DNA of 64,000 nucleotides, taken from Oscarella lobularis (lineage: Eukaryota; Porifera; Homoscleromorpha; Homosclerophorida; Oscarellidae). A program made the translations under genes and the position numbers. The DNA lies in the NCBI RefSeq assembly GCF_947507565.1, contig NC_089185.1:1674001-1738000 (forward strand). The letters are read 5' to 3'. Below, piece by piece: positions 1 through 11,179 of this stretch (positions are counted from its first letter, which is position 1; each line of letters opens with the position of its first letter). Below the pieces are notes generated by a model. The model worked only from the letters and a program-made list of their open reading frames with translations. It was not told where the DNA came from and did no database searches.

Positions 1-700
1 CACCTCCCGGGCAGCTACCGCTTTCCGCGCGTAGTCCGAAGACGCTTGCTCCTATCGACGAGAGGACATGCTGAAATTCGCGCTCTCCTTTTGGCGTCAA
101 TTTGTATAAAATATTTTCGTCGTCGTCGTCATCGTAAATTTCTTCGTCGCCGTCGCTCTCTTGTTCGCTTTCGTACTCGTCGCTTTCGTACTCGTCGCTT
201 TCGCTATCGTCATCGACTTCGTCTATATTAGATTCGTCATCGTCTGTAAGAAAATAATCAATATGTAAATAAATTTTACCTGTTTTTGAACGTTTTGCGG
301 GTGGCGACGTCAAGACGCTTTCGTTCATCGATTCGTTCATCGATTCGTTCATCGTTTCGTCCACTTTAGGATATTCTTAGATGATATGATGCTACTAAAA
401 ATTCGGGGAACTTACATTGAGCTCGCGAGATCGGATCGATCGAAGAATGCGGCGAATCCTCTTCAAAATGAACTTCTTCGTCATTGTCTTCAATCTCGAG
501 GTCTCCGGCATCGCCAGAGACGTTCATGAGAGCTTCCGCAGCTTCGCCTGCATTCATTCAGAGTAGCCACGCCAATGCAAAGAGATATCCGGCTGAAGTT
601 AGCGCGCGCAAGTAAGAAAAAAACGGGCGTTTTTTCGCTCTTACCGATCTTACTGCCAAAAATAAGAGTTCTCACACACTATGTAAGCACAGAACACGGT
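1..700 (-). CDS. 3' part of an acidic-protein gene, partial at window edge
   Basis: The minus strand is open from the window edge up to 243 and encodes a Glu/Asp/Ser-rich tract (repeats of SDEYE, runs of DDDD). It is joined across a 36-bp intron (244-279, GTAAAA...TTACAG) to an exon with three MNES repeats and a basic PPAKRSK patch, possibly a nuclear localisation signal. A further acidic exon (about 410-546, EIEDNDEEVHFEED) lies upstream, behind a TGCAG acceptor and ending at a GTAAGT donor; its junction to the MNES exon does not close in frame, so that splice is unresolved or the gene starts at an MNES methionine. Intrinsically disordered acidic region; no recognised domain. Reading frame and splice sites support a real gene; function unknown. 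Continues beyond base 1. Confidence 0.55.
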
Positions 701-889
701 TTTCGAATAGCGAAACCACTGTACGAACGCTGAAACGCAAAATCAGAAACACTTGCGCGCGCTAAAAAAACCAAACACGAATTTCTCAACAGATTTTAAT
801 TTTTAGTCCATAAAAAATCGAAACACACTATTTAGCTGGAAAGTGCTTTATCCAACGTGGTAGGCCTAGTTTGGCAGAGTTCCCGAAAT

Positions 890-1210
890 TTCGTGAATTT
901 CCGGTGACGTGCGACCACGTTATCAATCGTCGACGTCAGTTTAGGGACAAAGAGGCCTCGTCGCAAATTTTTACAGCCGGACGATGTGAAAAACGGTAAA
1001 ATAAAGGATCGCTACGTTTCCGTTTCGAGAAACGGTCGAATTTCGCCATTTTCAGAGATCGTGCGATCACGTGACCTTAGCACGAACGTCGACGCGAGCC
1101 CAGGATACGTATATCTATACGCTGAATTATAAACCGCTGACGTAGAGTACAACGCGCAAGCGCAAACAGGCACCGTGGTCCCCGATCGGCAGATATGAGC
1201 GAAAAAAATC
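890..1210. repeat. Dispersed repeat copy A (about 300 bp)
   Basis: Diverged direct repeat of 1650-1960. Shared blocks include GACAAAGAGGCCTCG / AACAAAGAGGCCTCG, an ACGATGT...AAACG stretch, GATCGCTACGTT and CACGTGACCTTAG, in the same order and spacing. No coding potential seen in either copy. Confidence 0.75.
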
Positions 1211-1649
1211 GTAATACTGACAAAGGGCATGCACTTCTATTATTTTCGGCGACTGTGGTGTTAGACTTTTATAACGCCAACTTCTGTTCCTTGGCGAGAC
1301 TTATTTAAAATTGATGTGTACGTAGCTAAGAAAAAAAACTTTACTGAACTAAAAAAGGTGTTTACTATGGCTATTCGAATTTTGAAAAAGGCGTCAAAAT
1401 ATGACGTCATAAAGGTAAAAAGCGTTGTTTTGCTGATTTTTTTTGAAGACAGGAGACATCGAGAAGATAATTGGCAACTTCGGAAGCGGTTGCCATGAAA
1501 ACAAAATTAGCAAAAATTTACTAATCAACAATATTTTTAATTTTTTACGAAATTTTAGTGTTAGTGCGTAGAGAACATCGAATAAAATCTATCGAGCTAA
1601 AAAGAGTTACAGATATCGTGGTTTCGTTTTTTTTCCATTTTTGCGAAAA

Positions 1650-1960
1650 TTCGCCAATGACGTTGATATCACCGTATCGCTGACGTCAGGGTTAGGAACA
1701 AAGAGGCCTCGATAAAAAATTCTAACGCCGAACGATGTTAAAACGATAAAACATGCGATCGCTACGTTGCCGTTTCGAAAAAAAACAAATTATGCCGTTT
1801 TCAGCGGCGATATGGTCACGTGACCTTAGGAGCGACATCGAAAGAACCCCCGAATACCTTTATACACCAAATAATACCCTGTAGACAAAGAGAAAACGCG
1901 CACGCGCAAAAGGCACTGGAGTCACAATCCCGCAGACATAGGCAGACATAGATATTAAGA
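1650..1960. repeat. Dispersed repeat copy B (about 300 bp)
   Basis: Partner of 890-1210, offset by about 755 bp in the same orientation. Both contain a perfect CACGTG E-box inside a longer conserved block and end in a GC-rich alternating CGCGCAAGCGCAAA / CGCACGCGCAAAA tract. Could be a segmental duplication or two insertions of an unnamed element. Confidence 0.75.
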
Positions 1961-2086
1961 CATGAGAACTGCTTAATCTCTTCGATGTTCCCTGTCGATG
2001 GGATGCATACTTCAGCTGTTCTCACCTTAGCAGGGACATACGAATGCAGCTTTTTCATTATTTCATGCATTCCTTCTTTAGTGTTT

Positions 2087-3113
2087 TCATTTTGCAGTAT
2101 AATTCCAAGGGTGATCTGTCTGATAGAAAGGGATGTTATTCAAACACAACGTTATCTTGCCGATTGAGCACTTACAACAGTTGACTTCTGCGCCTACTGT
2201 ACATGTGCGGTGTATGTGACTGACGATATGCTTCCTTGTCTGGGAAAACATCGTAAGACGCTCAGCTACTATTATAGAAGTCAGCCCGACGATGTTGGAC
2301 AGCAGTGCACTGTCGTCAGCTGCCGAGGGAAGCGCTTCGGCAAGCTCAGCGGCATCGGACAATGGAAGAGGAAGAACGTCATCGCAAAGACCTGTCGGCA
2401 TGATTCTGTGCTTGACGGCGTAATAGTGAAAATAAGGCAGTATTTCCAATTTCCGGTTGACTCGTGAAAACCGTGCGCGTCTGGCTTTGTCAATGTTTTC
2501 GCCCACTATTTTGTACGTTGACGGTACGCGCTCCAGCGGTTCTGCGGCCTCTGTCTCTGCTGTACGCTTGCAGGTGTCGGCGAGGATATTCTCTCCCTGC
2601 ACGTCCGCGCGGAACCTTTCGTCGTCATTGCCGTCGCCGACGCTGTCGTCGTCCTCCTTCTCGACGTCGTCGTCATCTGCAAAGGCTGCGAAGTCGCCGT
2701 GGTCGTCTTCGTCATCGTCGTGGTCGGCGTCGCTAACAACGACGGCAGCACCGTCGGGGCCGCCGTCTTGGACGCATTCTGCCAGAGTATCTCGCAATGA
2801 GAGGGCATGCTTGTCGTGGTCTTTTCCTAAGTCGTCCAGAACGCCCGTAAGACATCTGTCCGATACCACTAGCCCGACTTTATGAAGCCGGTACCATGCC
2901 TAAACGCGAGAGAATCTCTCTATCCAGAAGAAATAGAGTGTTCACGTACAGTCTTGCTGTCTTTGAGAGACCTCCAGCGTACAAAATACCGCTGATCATT
3001 TTTTGGACTAAATTCATTTTCGGCAGGCGAAAATGAGAAAGCATAGACGCGCACATGCCGACCACCCGCTTTCTGCTTTCTAAGGATCGGCTAAGGATCG
3101 GCTGTCTGGGCAC
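2087..3113 (-). pseudogene. DUF6589-type mobile ORF, N-terminal and central part
   Basis: Two minus-strand reading frames (3113-2880 and about 2885-2087) read as one protein with a one-base frame change near 2880. The first resembles the family's leader (FRLPKMNLVQKMIS then ILYAGG). The second has DDLGKDHDKHALSLRD, a Gly/Asp-rich low-complexity insert, then YKIVGENIDKARR and PYFHYYAVKHRI, which match the family pattern IVGDNxDK ... YFHxxAVxxR as I recall it for cnidarian and sponge DUF6589 proteins. These are repeated, poorly characterised genes probably carried by transposons. No ATG fits the second frame, and an in-frame stop lies upstream of 3113, so the copy is partial or broken. Biochemical role unknown. 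Confidence 0.65.
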
Positions 3114-3558
3114 AGCACGATAATGGGTAGGCTAATGTTGGAGCGTGCACTGCCATGTCACGACAAACATCATCCCAAGAGAAAGTTTCCAACTTTGACA
3201 CAGGAAAGCCGTCAAGAAACGACTCAACCGACCGTGAACACATATGAGTGACCTCTCTCTTAATAAACATTGCAGTTTGTTCATTGTATATTAGTTACTG
3301 ACTAGTAGAATTTTCTCGACTATTAAACAATAGGATGACTGCACGTAGAGCCATCACTTTGTTTATGTCCCCATTACCCAGTGAGAACTATGTAACCATT
3401 TCTGTTTCCAATTTCCGTCCTAATGCCGTTGTCCAGTATAGAAACATTTAGGCTTTCATGTTTCTATCTAGTATCTAAATCAATACTGAAATATTGGAAT
3501 ATTGCACCTTGAGTGGTATTTTAACTCCTCCAATTTGAACGCACGCTAACAAGAAATA

Positions 3559-5019
3559 ATGTCGCGTATAGAAGAAAAAGCTTTGAGCGGTTTCGTACGC
3601 GAGCGAGTGGCCGCAGGAGCAATGCACGTTGATATCAGCCGAGATCTGCAATCGCTTTACCCCGGTAAAAGAGGCCTCTCTTCATCTTCGGTTCGCCGCT
3701 TCTGCGCAAGCAACAACGTCTCGCGAAGGTCTGGCCTGGACGCTAGCGAAGTCTTGGAAAGCGTGGCTTCCGCTGTCGCAGAGGTTAGAGTCGCTCCGGC
3801 GGTGGCACGTTACTTACATTTATCTAACCATTTATCTCGCCGGCAAGTAGGTTGGACCGACTTACGGCTATTTGAAATCGAAGGGAATCAACGTTAGCGA
3901 AAGGAAAGTCGGCGAGGCGCTTAGAAAAACTGTCCCCGCCTATCACGAAGCAAGAGCGAGGGACTAGCGACTCTAACGAATCCTGTGCCATACGTGGCGC
4001 ATTTTTCCGTCAAAAGATTCACATCGACCAGAACGAGAAGCTGGTTATGTTTGGTGTAACGCACGTTGCAGCTATAGATGGCTTCAGCAGGAAACTCGTC
4101 GGTTTCATAACCTTGCCAGTGAAAAATCCAAAAGCGATATATACCTATCTTTTCCGGTAACGTTAATTAAGATTATTTTACTATTTCTTAGCGTCCAGTT
4201 TTACAGACCTATACTTCTAACATATGGCGTTTGGGACCAAGTTCGAGTTGACCACGGCGGAGAGTTTGTCTTGCTTCTGCATGTGCAGCAGCTCTTATGA
4301 CAGCAGAGATTTGATCAATCAAAGGATCCTTTCTTTCAAACGACATCTACCAGGGTAATTTATTTTAGCGAAGGCGTTTTGGCTCTAATATTAAATAATT
4401 TATTTGGTTTATTCAGAATCACGTGATCGAAAGAATGTGGGTGGAAATTAACAATAGGGCGAACTACCCCGTCAAAGACGCATTGGTGAAAATGGTCGAG
4501 CAGCAGATGATTGATCTTGAAGATTCTGCAACTCAATTTGCTCTCTTGGGTTTCGATGAGAGCGTGCCAGGTTGGAGTTTCCGCAGCAGTTGGAGCGTGG
4601 AATCACATCGGATTCCAAGTAAGAATATTACAAAATGCCGTGTACAATAATTAATTAGGCTTTACTAATTTACAGAACACGGTGTGCCTAAAGAATTATC
4701 AATGTCAAATTCTATCCTTCGTCCGTTACCTCCTGGAGCCTTACCGTCTGTCGAAGACGCAACACTTTTGTACGAACGACTTGGAAGTCATTTAGAAAAC
4801 CCGGTCAATTTTGGCCAAGATCCTCTTGAAGAATTTGAATCTCTTCAATTAATGCGAGAAAAAATTCAAAAGCAAATTCCCGAATTCGACCCAATGTTCA
4901 ACCGTGTTGTCAATGGAGACGCTCACCCGCTTTTTCTTGCAATAGTGTCTTTTATGCGCCTGTCTCTTATGGGATGTACGCTGTGGCCAACGCCCTCAAG
5001 CGGGCGTTATCTAGCATGA
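3559..5019 (+). pseudogene. Integrase-core (rve-like, 'rva_4') gene, frame-disrupted
   Basis: ATG at 3559 opens exon 1; a clean 67-bp intron (3784-3850) joins it to VGPTYGYLKSKGINVSER. Downstream come HIDQNEKLVMFGVTHVAAID, WDQVRVDHGGEF and NHVIERMWVEINNR, the D...D...E-like blocks of the integrase-core family common in corals, sponges and molluscs. Other introns end before 4177, 4417 and 4675, the last giving the join IPK-HGVPKELS. At least three indels or stops break the frame (near 3965, 4220 and a TGA near 4299). The C-terminal part (SNSILRPLPP ... FESLQLMREKI) is open to 5019. Family members are probably domesticated or transposon-borne integrases; this copy looks recently dead. Confidence 0.75.
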
Positions 5020-5029
5020 AACGAGTGAA

Positions 5030-5846
5030 TGAACACGTCGTTCGAGAGTGAAATTTGTAATCGGCGTCGACGACATCCATGAGAACAATGGAGTGCTTTC
5101 CTTTATAATGATAAAATGTCGATCCTGCTTTCGACGGAGCCTGAATAATTATTTACGTGCTTCCCATCGATCGCGCCCACGCAGTTCGGATTATTCCAAC
5201 GACTTGAAAATCTTTTAGCCACCTTATTCCATTCTTCCCCAGATCCCGGAAATCTAACGTAATCGCCTGTCAGCCCTCCCATATTGCCAGACAGGATTCG
5301 CGAATAATCAGACAGACCGTCGATACCCCCGTTCGAAACTCAAGGCCATCGACGTTTACGAAGTGCCTGTTGCGAGATACCGAAGGGTAAGCGCCAGTCG
5401 TTCGTAAGGAGAGATCGTTGGACGACGAGAAACGCGAACAAGACGATTTCCAACCTTTCCTAGCAGCGTTTCGAACGTCGTGGGTGATATTCGAAGGTAT
5501 CCGTGAAAGCCCTTCAAGTCCGAAAGCCTGAGCCGTCGCACTAAACTGTGGTACGTGCCGTGCACGGAACGCACTGCGTTCCGTGGGCTTACTCTTTCCG
5601 TCTTTGTGTTCCGGAACGAATTCTTTTGTAAATCTGCCAAACGAGGAACAAAACCACAAGCGTTTCTACAGACGTGAGCATCGCGATTGCTGTAATAAGA
5701 GAAAATAGACACAATTCTATTCATTAAAGCGCGCTACGACAATTACACCAGGCCAATCGTTATGTGAATGCTACAGCGCTACGTTGACGCAACGCTCGCC
5801 GACGACGCGGCGCTCGCTGAGCGTCGCTTATGTGAAAGGGCCTTAA
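5030..5846 (-). mobile_element. PIF/Harbinger element, 5' end to first catalytic Asp
   Basis: Minus-strand frame 5724-5356 carries the Harbinger leader (SLVRRLRLSD, FHGYLRISPTTFE, SPYERLALTLRYLATG). After frame slips come FRTGVSTVCLIIRESC, WNNPNCVGAIDGKHV and LMDVVDADYKF, the DDE_Tnp_4 region around the first catalytic aspartate. Upstream at 5824-5846 is a terminal-type sequence (GGCCCTTTCACA on the minus strand) next to TTA, the usual Harbinger target. The rest of the catalytic domain beyond about 5030 is missing. The same layout, with GGCCCATTCACA, is seen in the element at 22,380-26,226. Confidence 0.85.
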
Positions 5847-6240
5847 TGCAGATGCGCGAGTAAATAAAGCACGCTACGGACGCTTTCCGTTAGGAATCGG
5901 GGACTTTGGTTCGCCGGGCGTCGACGAAGACGTTGGTGTTTCGAAACACAGGTTGGAGAGGTGTCTGAGACGAAGAAAGCATAAAGGCCATTCAAACAAG
6001 ACGCGAGAAAACGAAGGTACCCGTACGAATCCCGGATGACGGGCTCGGGTCCCCGAACGGGCGTCCAATCATCAGTCAAGATTTTTGACATTAGAAAGTG
6101 GACATTTAATCTACGCTAAAACTGATAAAACCAACTACCGCTACAAAATACGTTCTGTTTGGACGTGGGATCATAGATTAAATAAGAGGGGATAGGCAAC
6201 TTGCCGATCACGTGATTAATTAAGTGAAGTAAGCGTCGAT

Positions 6241-6462
6241 ATGGCCTCAAAAGTTGCTGTTTTTCGCCGCGCGGTCGACGCAGTCGTTAGCGAGAAGGTT
6301 CTAACGACGGCGAACAGTCGCCTGGACTGTGTGCATCGCGAAGGAAGAGTTTTTCTCTCTGCGCCCGACGCAGACATCGTCGAGGACCTTTCTGAGATCG
6401 TGTCTCTCATCTCCTACAGATACGATTACAGCAAACAGAACTTTCAATTAGCATCAGTCTGA
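6241..6462 (+). CDS. Small ORF, unrecognised
   Basis: ATG-started 73-codon frame with balanced composition (MASKVAVFRRAVDAVVS..., ending SKQNFQLASV). No repeat, domain or intron signal recognised. It may be a short gene or a chance ORF. The surrounding 5,850-8,300 has no other supportable gene; a plus-strand open stretch at about 7,745-7,970 (EELQTIKYITPPLETPGKRG) could be an isolated exon. Confidence 0.25.
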   Translation: MASKVAVFRRAVDAVVSEKVLTTANSRLDCVHREGRVFLSAPDADIVEDLSEIVSLISYRYDYSKQNFQLASV

Positions 6463-8319
6463 ACCGCGAGACTCAGTCTATTTCAACGCAGAATTACTTA
6501 GCGAAATCGTCGCAAAACCACACCAAGAGCTTTGCTCTTTTTTCGCTTACTCCAACGCAATCTATGAGGTACCAATTTTTGCACGTTTTGCACACATAAT
6601 CATAGCCTTTCCCGTGTCGGTTCGGTGGCAGGTGCAGCAGAGTTTATACGCTTCAACGCGCAGACATTTCTTCCTTCTTTGAGTGTCGTTCACTACAGGT
6701 AACGTCATGGGAAATAAATTTGTAAACGATCTTTGATTGTACGTGTAGGCCGTCTGGTCGTCTCTGTGGCAGATGCACTTTGCAAAGGCCGATGAGTAAG
6801 GACCACAGACATTCAGTCCTCTTTGCCTCCGCACATTCATTATCTCCACATTAATTACAGTGAAATTACAAGAGACTGGCCAAAAGACTCTCTTGTTCCA
6901 TTTAGTGTCTGAAGTGAACGCAGGTCAGATTCAAATCAATTACTCAGTAGAACTTCCTGAAGGCAAAACAAAAATATTTTTGTGAGAAATTTAGAAAGAC
7001 ACATTAATAATGCGTTTAACCCACTTATTCAGCTGCAAGTCGGTATCGTTTCAGAGCAGCGAGTACAGAATTGGTCATTGCGTGTGCCAAAAAATGCACC
7101 AAACAGCACTTCATCCCCGTATTTAGCAAAATAAAAGAAATCTTGGCCTGCTCTCATAAAACCTATTTAATTTTGGAAGTCCTGGAAACAGTTGCTTATG
7201 TTGAGCATTATCACCATATGAATTAAGGAAAAATCATCAACCAAACTATGAAGTATCTTGTTTGGAAAATTTGCATGATTATCATTTCTATACTATGCAT
7301 TGCCGCAATGTTTTTGCTAGTAACAGTTCTTTTGTACTTCCCAAATACGATCAGTTGTAGGTGTCAATTTTTATATTAAGATAAACGTTTACCCAAAAAT
7401 TACTTTACGCAAAACAAAGAAGATTCTTTCACTACCTAATACCATTAATGTTAGCGTGTAAATTAACCAAAGGAGCTTGACGTACCCAGGACGTACCCAA
7501 GGTGGCCCATTAGTGGATAGTGGATAGGAGCAAAATCGCCAGCGAGCAAGGAATTCTTCAGAAGTATCAGTAATCAAAATTTGGCTTTGGTACCTATGAG
7601 AAAAATTGCACATATCCGATAATGTATGATTATTTTTGCTGTGCTTCACAGTTCTTTCCGAAAAAAACGTGCGTGTTCGGAATCCGGCCCCGGCTAAAGC
7701 AGCGGCCCGGAGGAAGACCCCAAGTCGGTGCACTAGCCTGATCTTCCGCCAAACGATAAAACACCGGAGGAGCTTCAGACGATCAAATACATAACGCCTC
7801 CGCTGGAAACGCCGGGGAAGCGAGGCCAACAAAGTAGGACGGGCCTGTCGCCGGCAAGGAAGAGAAAAGGTCTAGCAGACACCTTGATCGAGAAACGAAT
7901 CAAGTTGAACTTTAAGGACTTCAAGGATCTGTCGGACTGCTGCAAGGTGCAAAAGCGTATGCCTCACAGATAATAAGACAATGCGCAAATGAAGTGAAAG
8001 GTAAAGTGATTGCGTTAATTAAATCGTTACCGACTACAAGAAATTCTCCGTACGAAATATCCTTTGTTTTCGAGCGCCGTTCGCCATCTTCTTCTTCTAA
8101 ACATAAACCGACAGAGCTGACGCTACTTTTAGGGGCTAGATCAAGCCACGTACTCACTCTTTCAGTCATGGAATCGTCCCAAATTTGGTGTTCGCTGAAC
8201 ACCAATTCACTCTGCGCTGACACAAGTGCGGATGGACACTTACAAGGTGCAACCAAGCACTTTTCAACATAGTTATAAGGAAGACGCTCAGGTGTTAGTT
8301 CACAGAGTGTCAGACATAC

Positions 8320-8745
8320 TCCAAATAAGTGCACAGGAGACTAGCTCAATTAACAGTGCGACTCCGTGCTGGCGTCCGATTCCGTGAGCCGACTGGTGTT
8401 CTGCCAACTCTGTTTACTCGCATTCATCTACACCCGTATGAATCACGTCATCAGCTCCTCCTTGATATACATGCTTTTTTTGGAATCACCTTGCTAGCTT
8501 CATCTGAAATCTCTTCTCGTTTTTGTCGCACATCTTCTTGTGGTCATGATACTCGTCTTTCTAGATTTGGGCTTCATCTTACGCGTTCCTTCACAAATGC
8601 TCTTAGATCAACGTCTTTTTGTCGTGCTCAGCTTTATTGGAATTCTCTCGGTCCCCTTCTGTGGTCTGGATCTGATCTCAAATCACTTAAAGTTCGCTTA
8701 CGGTATAACTGTTATTTTGTCTAAGAGAAATAAACTTATTTAATT
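8320..8745 (+). mobile_element. Non-LTR retrotransposon (LINE) 3' end
   Basis: The plus frame 8329-8724 has the C-terminal tail seen after the reverse transcriptase of many LINEs: DTRLSRFGLHLTRS, then YWNSLGPLLWS and LKSLKVRLR. It ends close to an AAATAAA signal and an A/T-rich tail. No RT core is present, so this is a 5'-truncated insertion. Confidence 0.65.
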
Positions 8746-8802
8746 AACCAAGAGGTATACTTTTGACATTACTTATTTCATTTATGGTAGACAGGCAATC
8801 TT

Positions 8803-9430
8803 TTGCACGCGCGCTATCTCGGATCATGCGCAAGATCTGGCACTCCTCTGCCTGATGACCACGGCCCTTTATCAAAGGTTGTTCCGTCGCAGGCCATTGC
8901 TACGGCAAATGAAGAAGTCAAAGCCGCAGTTGACGCCGAACCGGGGCAGAAGCGAACGCGTGGCCCGTACTCCGTCTTTAGTCCCGAAGAAAAGGCAGAA
9001 ATAAGGAAAAGAGCCTCACAGCACGGGATCGCAGCAGCAATTCGCCACTTCGCGATGAAAGGGTTCCGTTTTAGCGACGTAAAGGAAAGCAGCGTCCGAA
9101 CGTGGAAGAAGAAGTACCTGTCAGTGGTGAAGGCTGAAAAAGATGGTAGTACGTACATGTAGAATTACTAAGCTGCCTTCTGCTCGTCGAGGTCGTCCTC
9201 TTCTTTTGGGAAGGTTCCTGGATACGCAAGTACAAATGTATTTACAACTGCGAGAAAACGGAGCTGTCGTCAATTCGGCTATAGCTCTTGCATGCGCAAG
9301 AGGCGTTGTAAAAATTTATGAGTCGTTTGTTTCAGGAGAACGGTGGGCACCCTGCGCTTACAAGAGATTGGGCAAAAGGTTTGCTACGCCGGATGGGTTT
9401 CGACAAGAGAAGTGTCTCTCTGGTGTTGCA
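8803..9430 (+). pseudogene. pogo-like transposase, N-terminal DNA-binding part
   Basis: Frame 8803-9162 carries KRTRGPYSVFSPEEKAEIRK ... FRFSDVKESSVRTWKKKYL, a helix-turn-helix leader. It continues in a shifted frame with ARRGRPLLLGRFLDTQVQM, LRENGAVVNSAIALA and, shifted again, GGHPALTRDWAKGLLRRMGF, the order seen in pogo/jerky-type transposases of invertebrates. The catalytic DDE part is absent: the sequence runs into a convergent HIRAN-like fragment at about 9,540. Two frame slips show it is dead. Confidence 0.7.
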
Positions 9431-9534
9431 TGCAGAAGAGGGTCCCCCTTCTGGAAGTGTCTCTCTAGTGATGCACCACGAATCCATACCACAGCTACGC
9501 GCATGACTAAGAATCGTTTTCACTTTCTCAACTA

Positions 9535-9690
9535 ACGTACTCGGACCCGTGAAAACCAGAGTGCACTGTACTTCCAAACCACCTTGAGGCATGTCTGCAG
9601 AGTAACGCCTGGCACTGGATACATTACGGCTGCAGCGTAAGGATCGCGAGCGTTTCGAGCTTCGCGACGGCACGAAGGCGCTAACCAAGA
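9535..9690 (-). pseudogene. HIRAN-like domain fragment
   Basis: Minus strand contains REARNARDPYAAAVM (compare the HIRAN pattern RExxNxxDPxAVxV), a frame shift or internal deletion, and RRYSADMPQGGLEVQCTLVF. The second block matches NRRRSPLPQGGLEVPCTYKM of the fuller copy at 55,600-56,017. HIRAN domains in SWI/SNF and bacterial proteins bind DNA ends; the function of this short stand-alone family is unknown. It lies directly downstream of, and convergent with, a pogo-like fragment. Confidence 0.6.
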
Positions 9691-9885
9691 ACAAGAAACC
9701 AGTCATTGTTGTACACGTGATGACCCCGAACCATTGATTCGGAAAAACAAAGCTGTATCGCGACTCAAAAATGTGATTGCTTAGATGTGACGCGAGAAAT
9801 CTACGGCTGTCAAAAATTCGGTTTGTCTACATAATACTATAATAGTACATCTTCATGTGTTAGCGTGGTAACTGCTTTGCTACAG

Positions 9886-10866
9886 ATCGCGATGACGTTG
9901 ACTTAATCAAACTGATTGGTCGAGGATCCTTTGGACGGGTGTACGAGGCGCAAATCAACTTTACCACGTATGCAGCCAAAGTCTTCCAGTTTGAGGTCGG
10001 AGCTGATCACGAGAAGGAGGGAAAGATTCTGACGTACGTGATAAGGCTTGTAATTCGCACTATAAATTTGGATGTTAAACATTGCAGGCGTTTAAATCAC
10101 CCGAACGTCGTTCGTTTCTTCGGGTATGTAGCCGACTCCGAAGGAACAATCCTTGTGACGGAAATGGTCAAAGGAGCAGACTTGCATCGTTTGATATTTG
10201 GATCTCTGGCACAAACTGTAAGCACATTATAAATTTCACTCTGTCTCCATACTTTAATAAGACGTTAGCTTTCGAACAAGAAAGACAAGGTCCCTATTGC
10301 AAGTGGAGTTTGTTCGGGACTCATGTATTTGCACGACAACAACGTAATTCATTTTGACGTCAAACCTAATAACATCCTTGTAAGAATTTATTTATCTGCA
10401 TGAATTTGCGGTTGTAGCGATGCTGCAGGTTGAACTGCCATCAATGGCGTCAAAGCTTTGCGACATGGGTGTCTCAACTCTTCTGAAAACCGGACGTACG
10501 ACTCTTCGTGGTCCACGCGGCACCCAAGAGTTTATGTCGCCGGAAATGTTTGCTTTTAACGCTCACATCACAAAAGCAACAGATATCTGGTCTTTTGGCG
10601 TCGTTCTCATTGAGTTGTTTGGAAGACAGCAAGTGTGGCAAGGCATGGTAGCGCAGCAAATAGTTGGTGCTCTGAGCGGAGGATATAATCGTCCTCCTCA
10701 GGGACAGGACAGAAAGCATTTGGAGGAGAGCGTTCGTGTCATTGTCGACAAGTGTCTTACGCTTGATCCTGACAGCAGGCCTCCTTTGGAAGACATAATA
10801 GTTCTCTTGCTTTCACTTTTGGAAACGCCGTTGGAAGGCAAAGAAGGAAGCAAGGAAGGCAATTGA
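9886..10866 (+). CDS. Protein kinase (TKL-like, non-RD), four visible exons
   Basis: Exons 9886-10033, 10088-10217, 10269-10379 and 10429-10866, separated by 54-, 51- and 49-bp GT-AG introns that all close in frame. Kinase motifs in order: glycine loop GRGSFGRVYEA, Lys in YAAKVF, helix-C Glu in HEKEGKIL, hinge VTEMVKG, catalytic loop HFDVKPNNIL, metal-binding CDMG (DFG variant), EFMSPEM (APE), ATDIWSFGVVLIEL, and CLTLDPDSRP. All catalytic residues are present, but the HRD arginine is Phe, making it a non-RD kinase. About 274 codons from the first visible exon to a stop, with a short C-terminal GKEGSKEGN tail. An acceptor before 9886 implies upstream exons I could not identify. Intact and probably functional; best resembles TKL/RIPK-like serine-threonine kinases. 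Confidence 0.9.
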
Positions 10867-11179
10867 GACAAGTTACGAGGCCAGTTAAGATAATTAAGGA
10901 GGCGGATAATTCCGCTAAGTGCTGTTGAGCCCGTTGGCTAAAAATACGTGTTCTTTTCTTGAGATCATTACCTGCGTAACGTCTTGGCGATCTAACTTTT
11001 TGAGTTGCTGTTATTACAAAGTAACGCATCATTTTTCTGCTGCTCTTTAATTTAATACATGTTATGTAAAACTACTATTAGTGCACGAAAACATTGCTTA
11101 CTAGGAAAAGCCAACGAATTTCAGATGCTCTAGCCTTCGCAACACTGATGTTGCAGTAACAGGAACTGGCACGTTCTTG

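Noticed and set aside
46..231. Arg-rich plus-strand ORF
   Set aside because: It is the antisense of the acidic minus-strand exon; the minus frame has splice signals on both sides.
2457..2885. Ser/Arg-rich plus-strand ORF of 142 codons
   Set aside because: Shadow of the DUF6589-type minus-strand frame, arising from its Asp-rich codons.
6562..6849. Cys-containing minus ORF that could be a zinc finger (CCTCHRTDTGKAM)
   Set aside because: Only one CxxC and no His/Cys partners at usual spacing; isolated.
7389..7832. 147-codon minus ORF
   Set aside because: Composition unlike protein, non-ATG start, no motif; the plus strand is equally open in parts.
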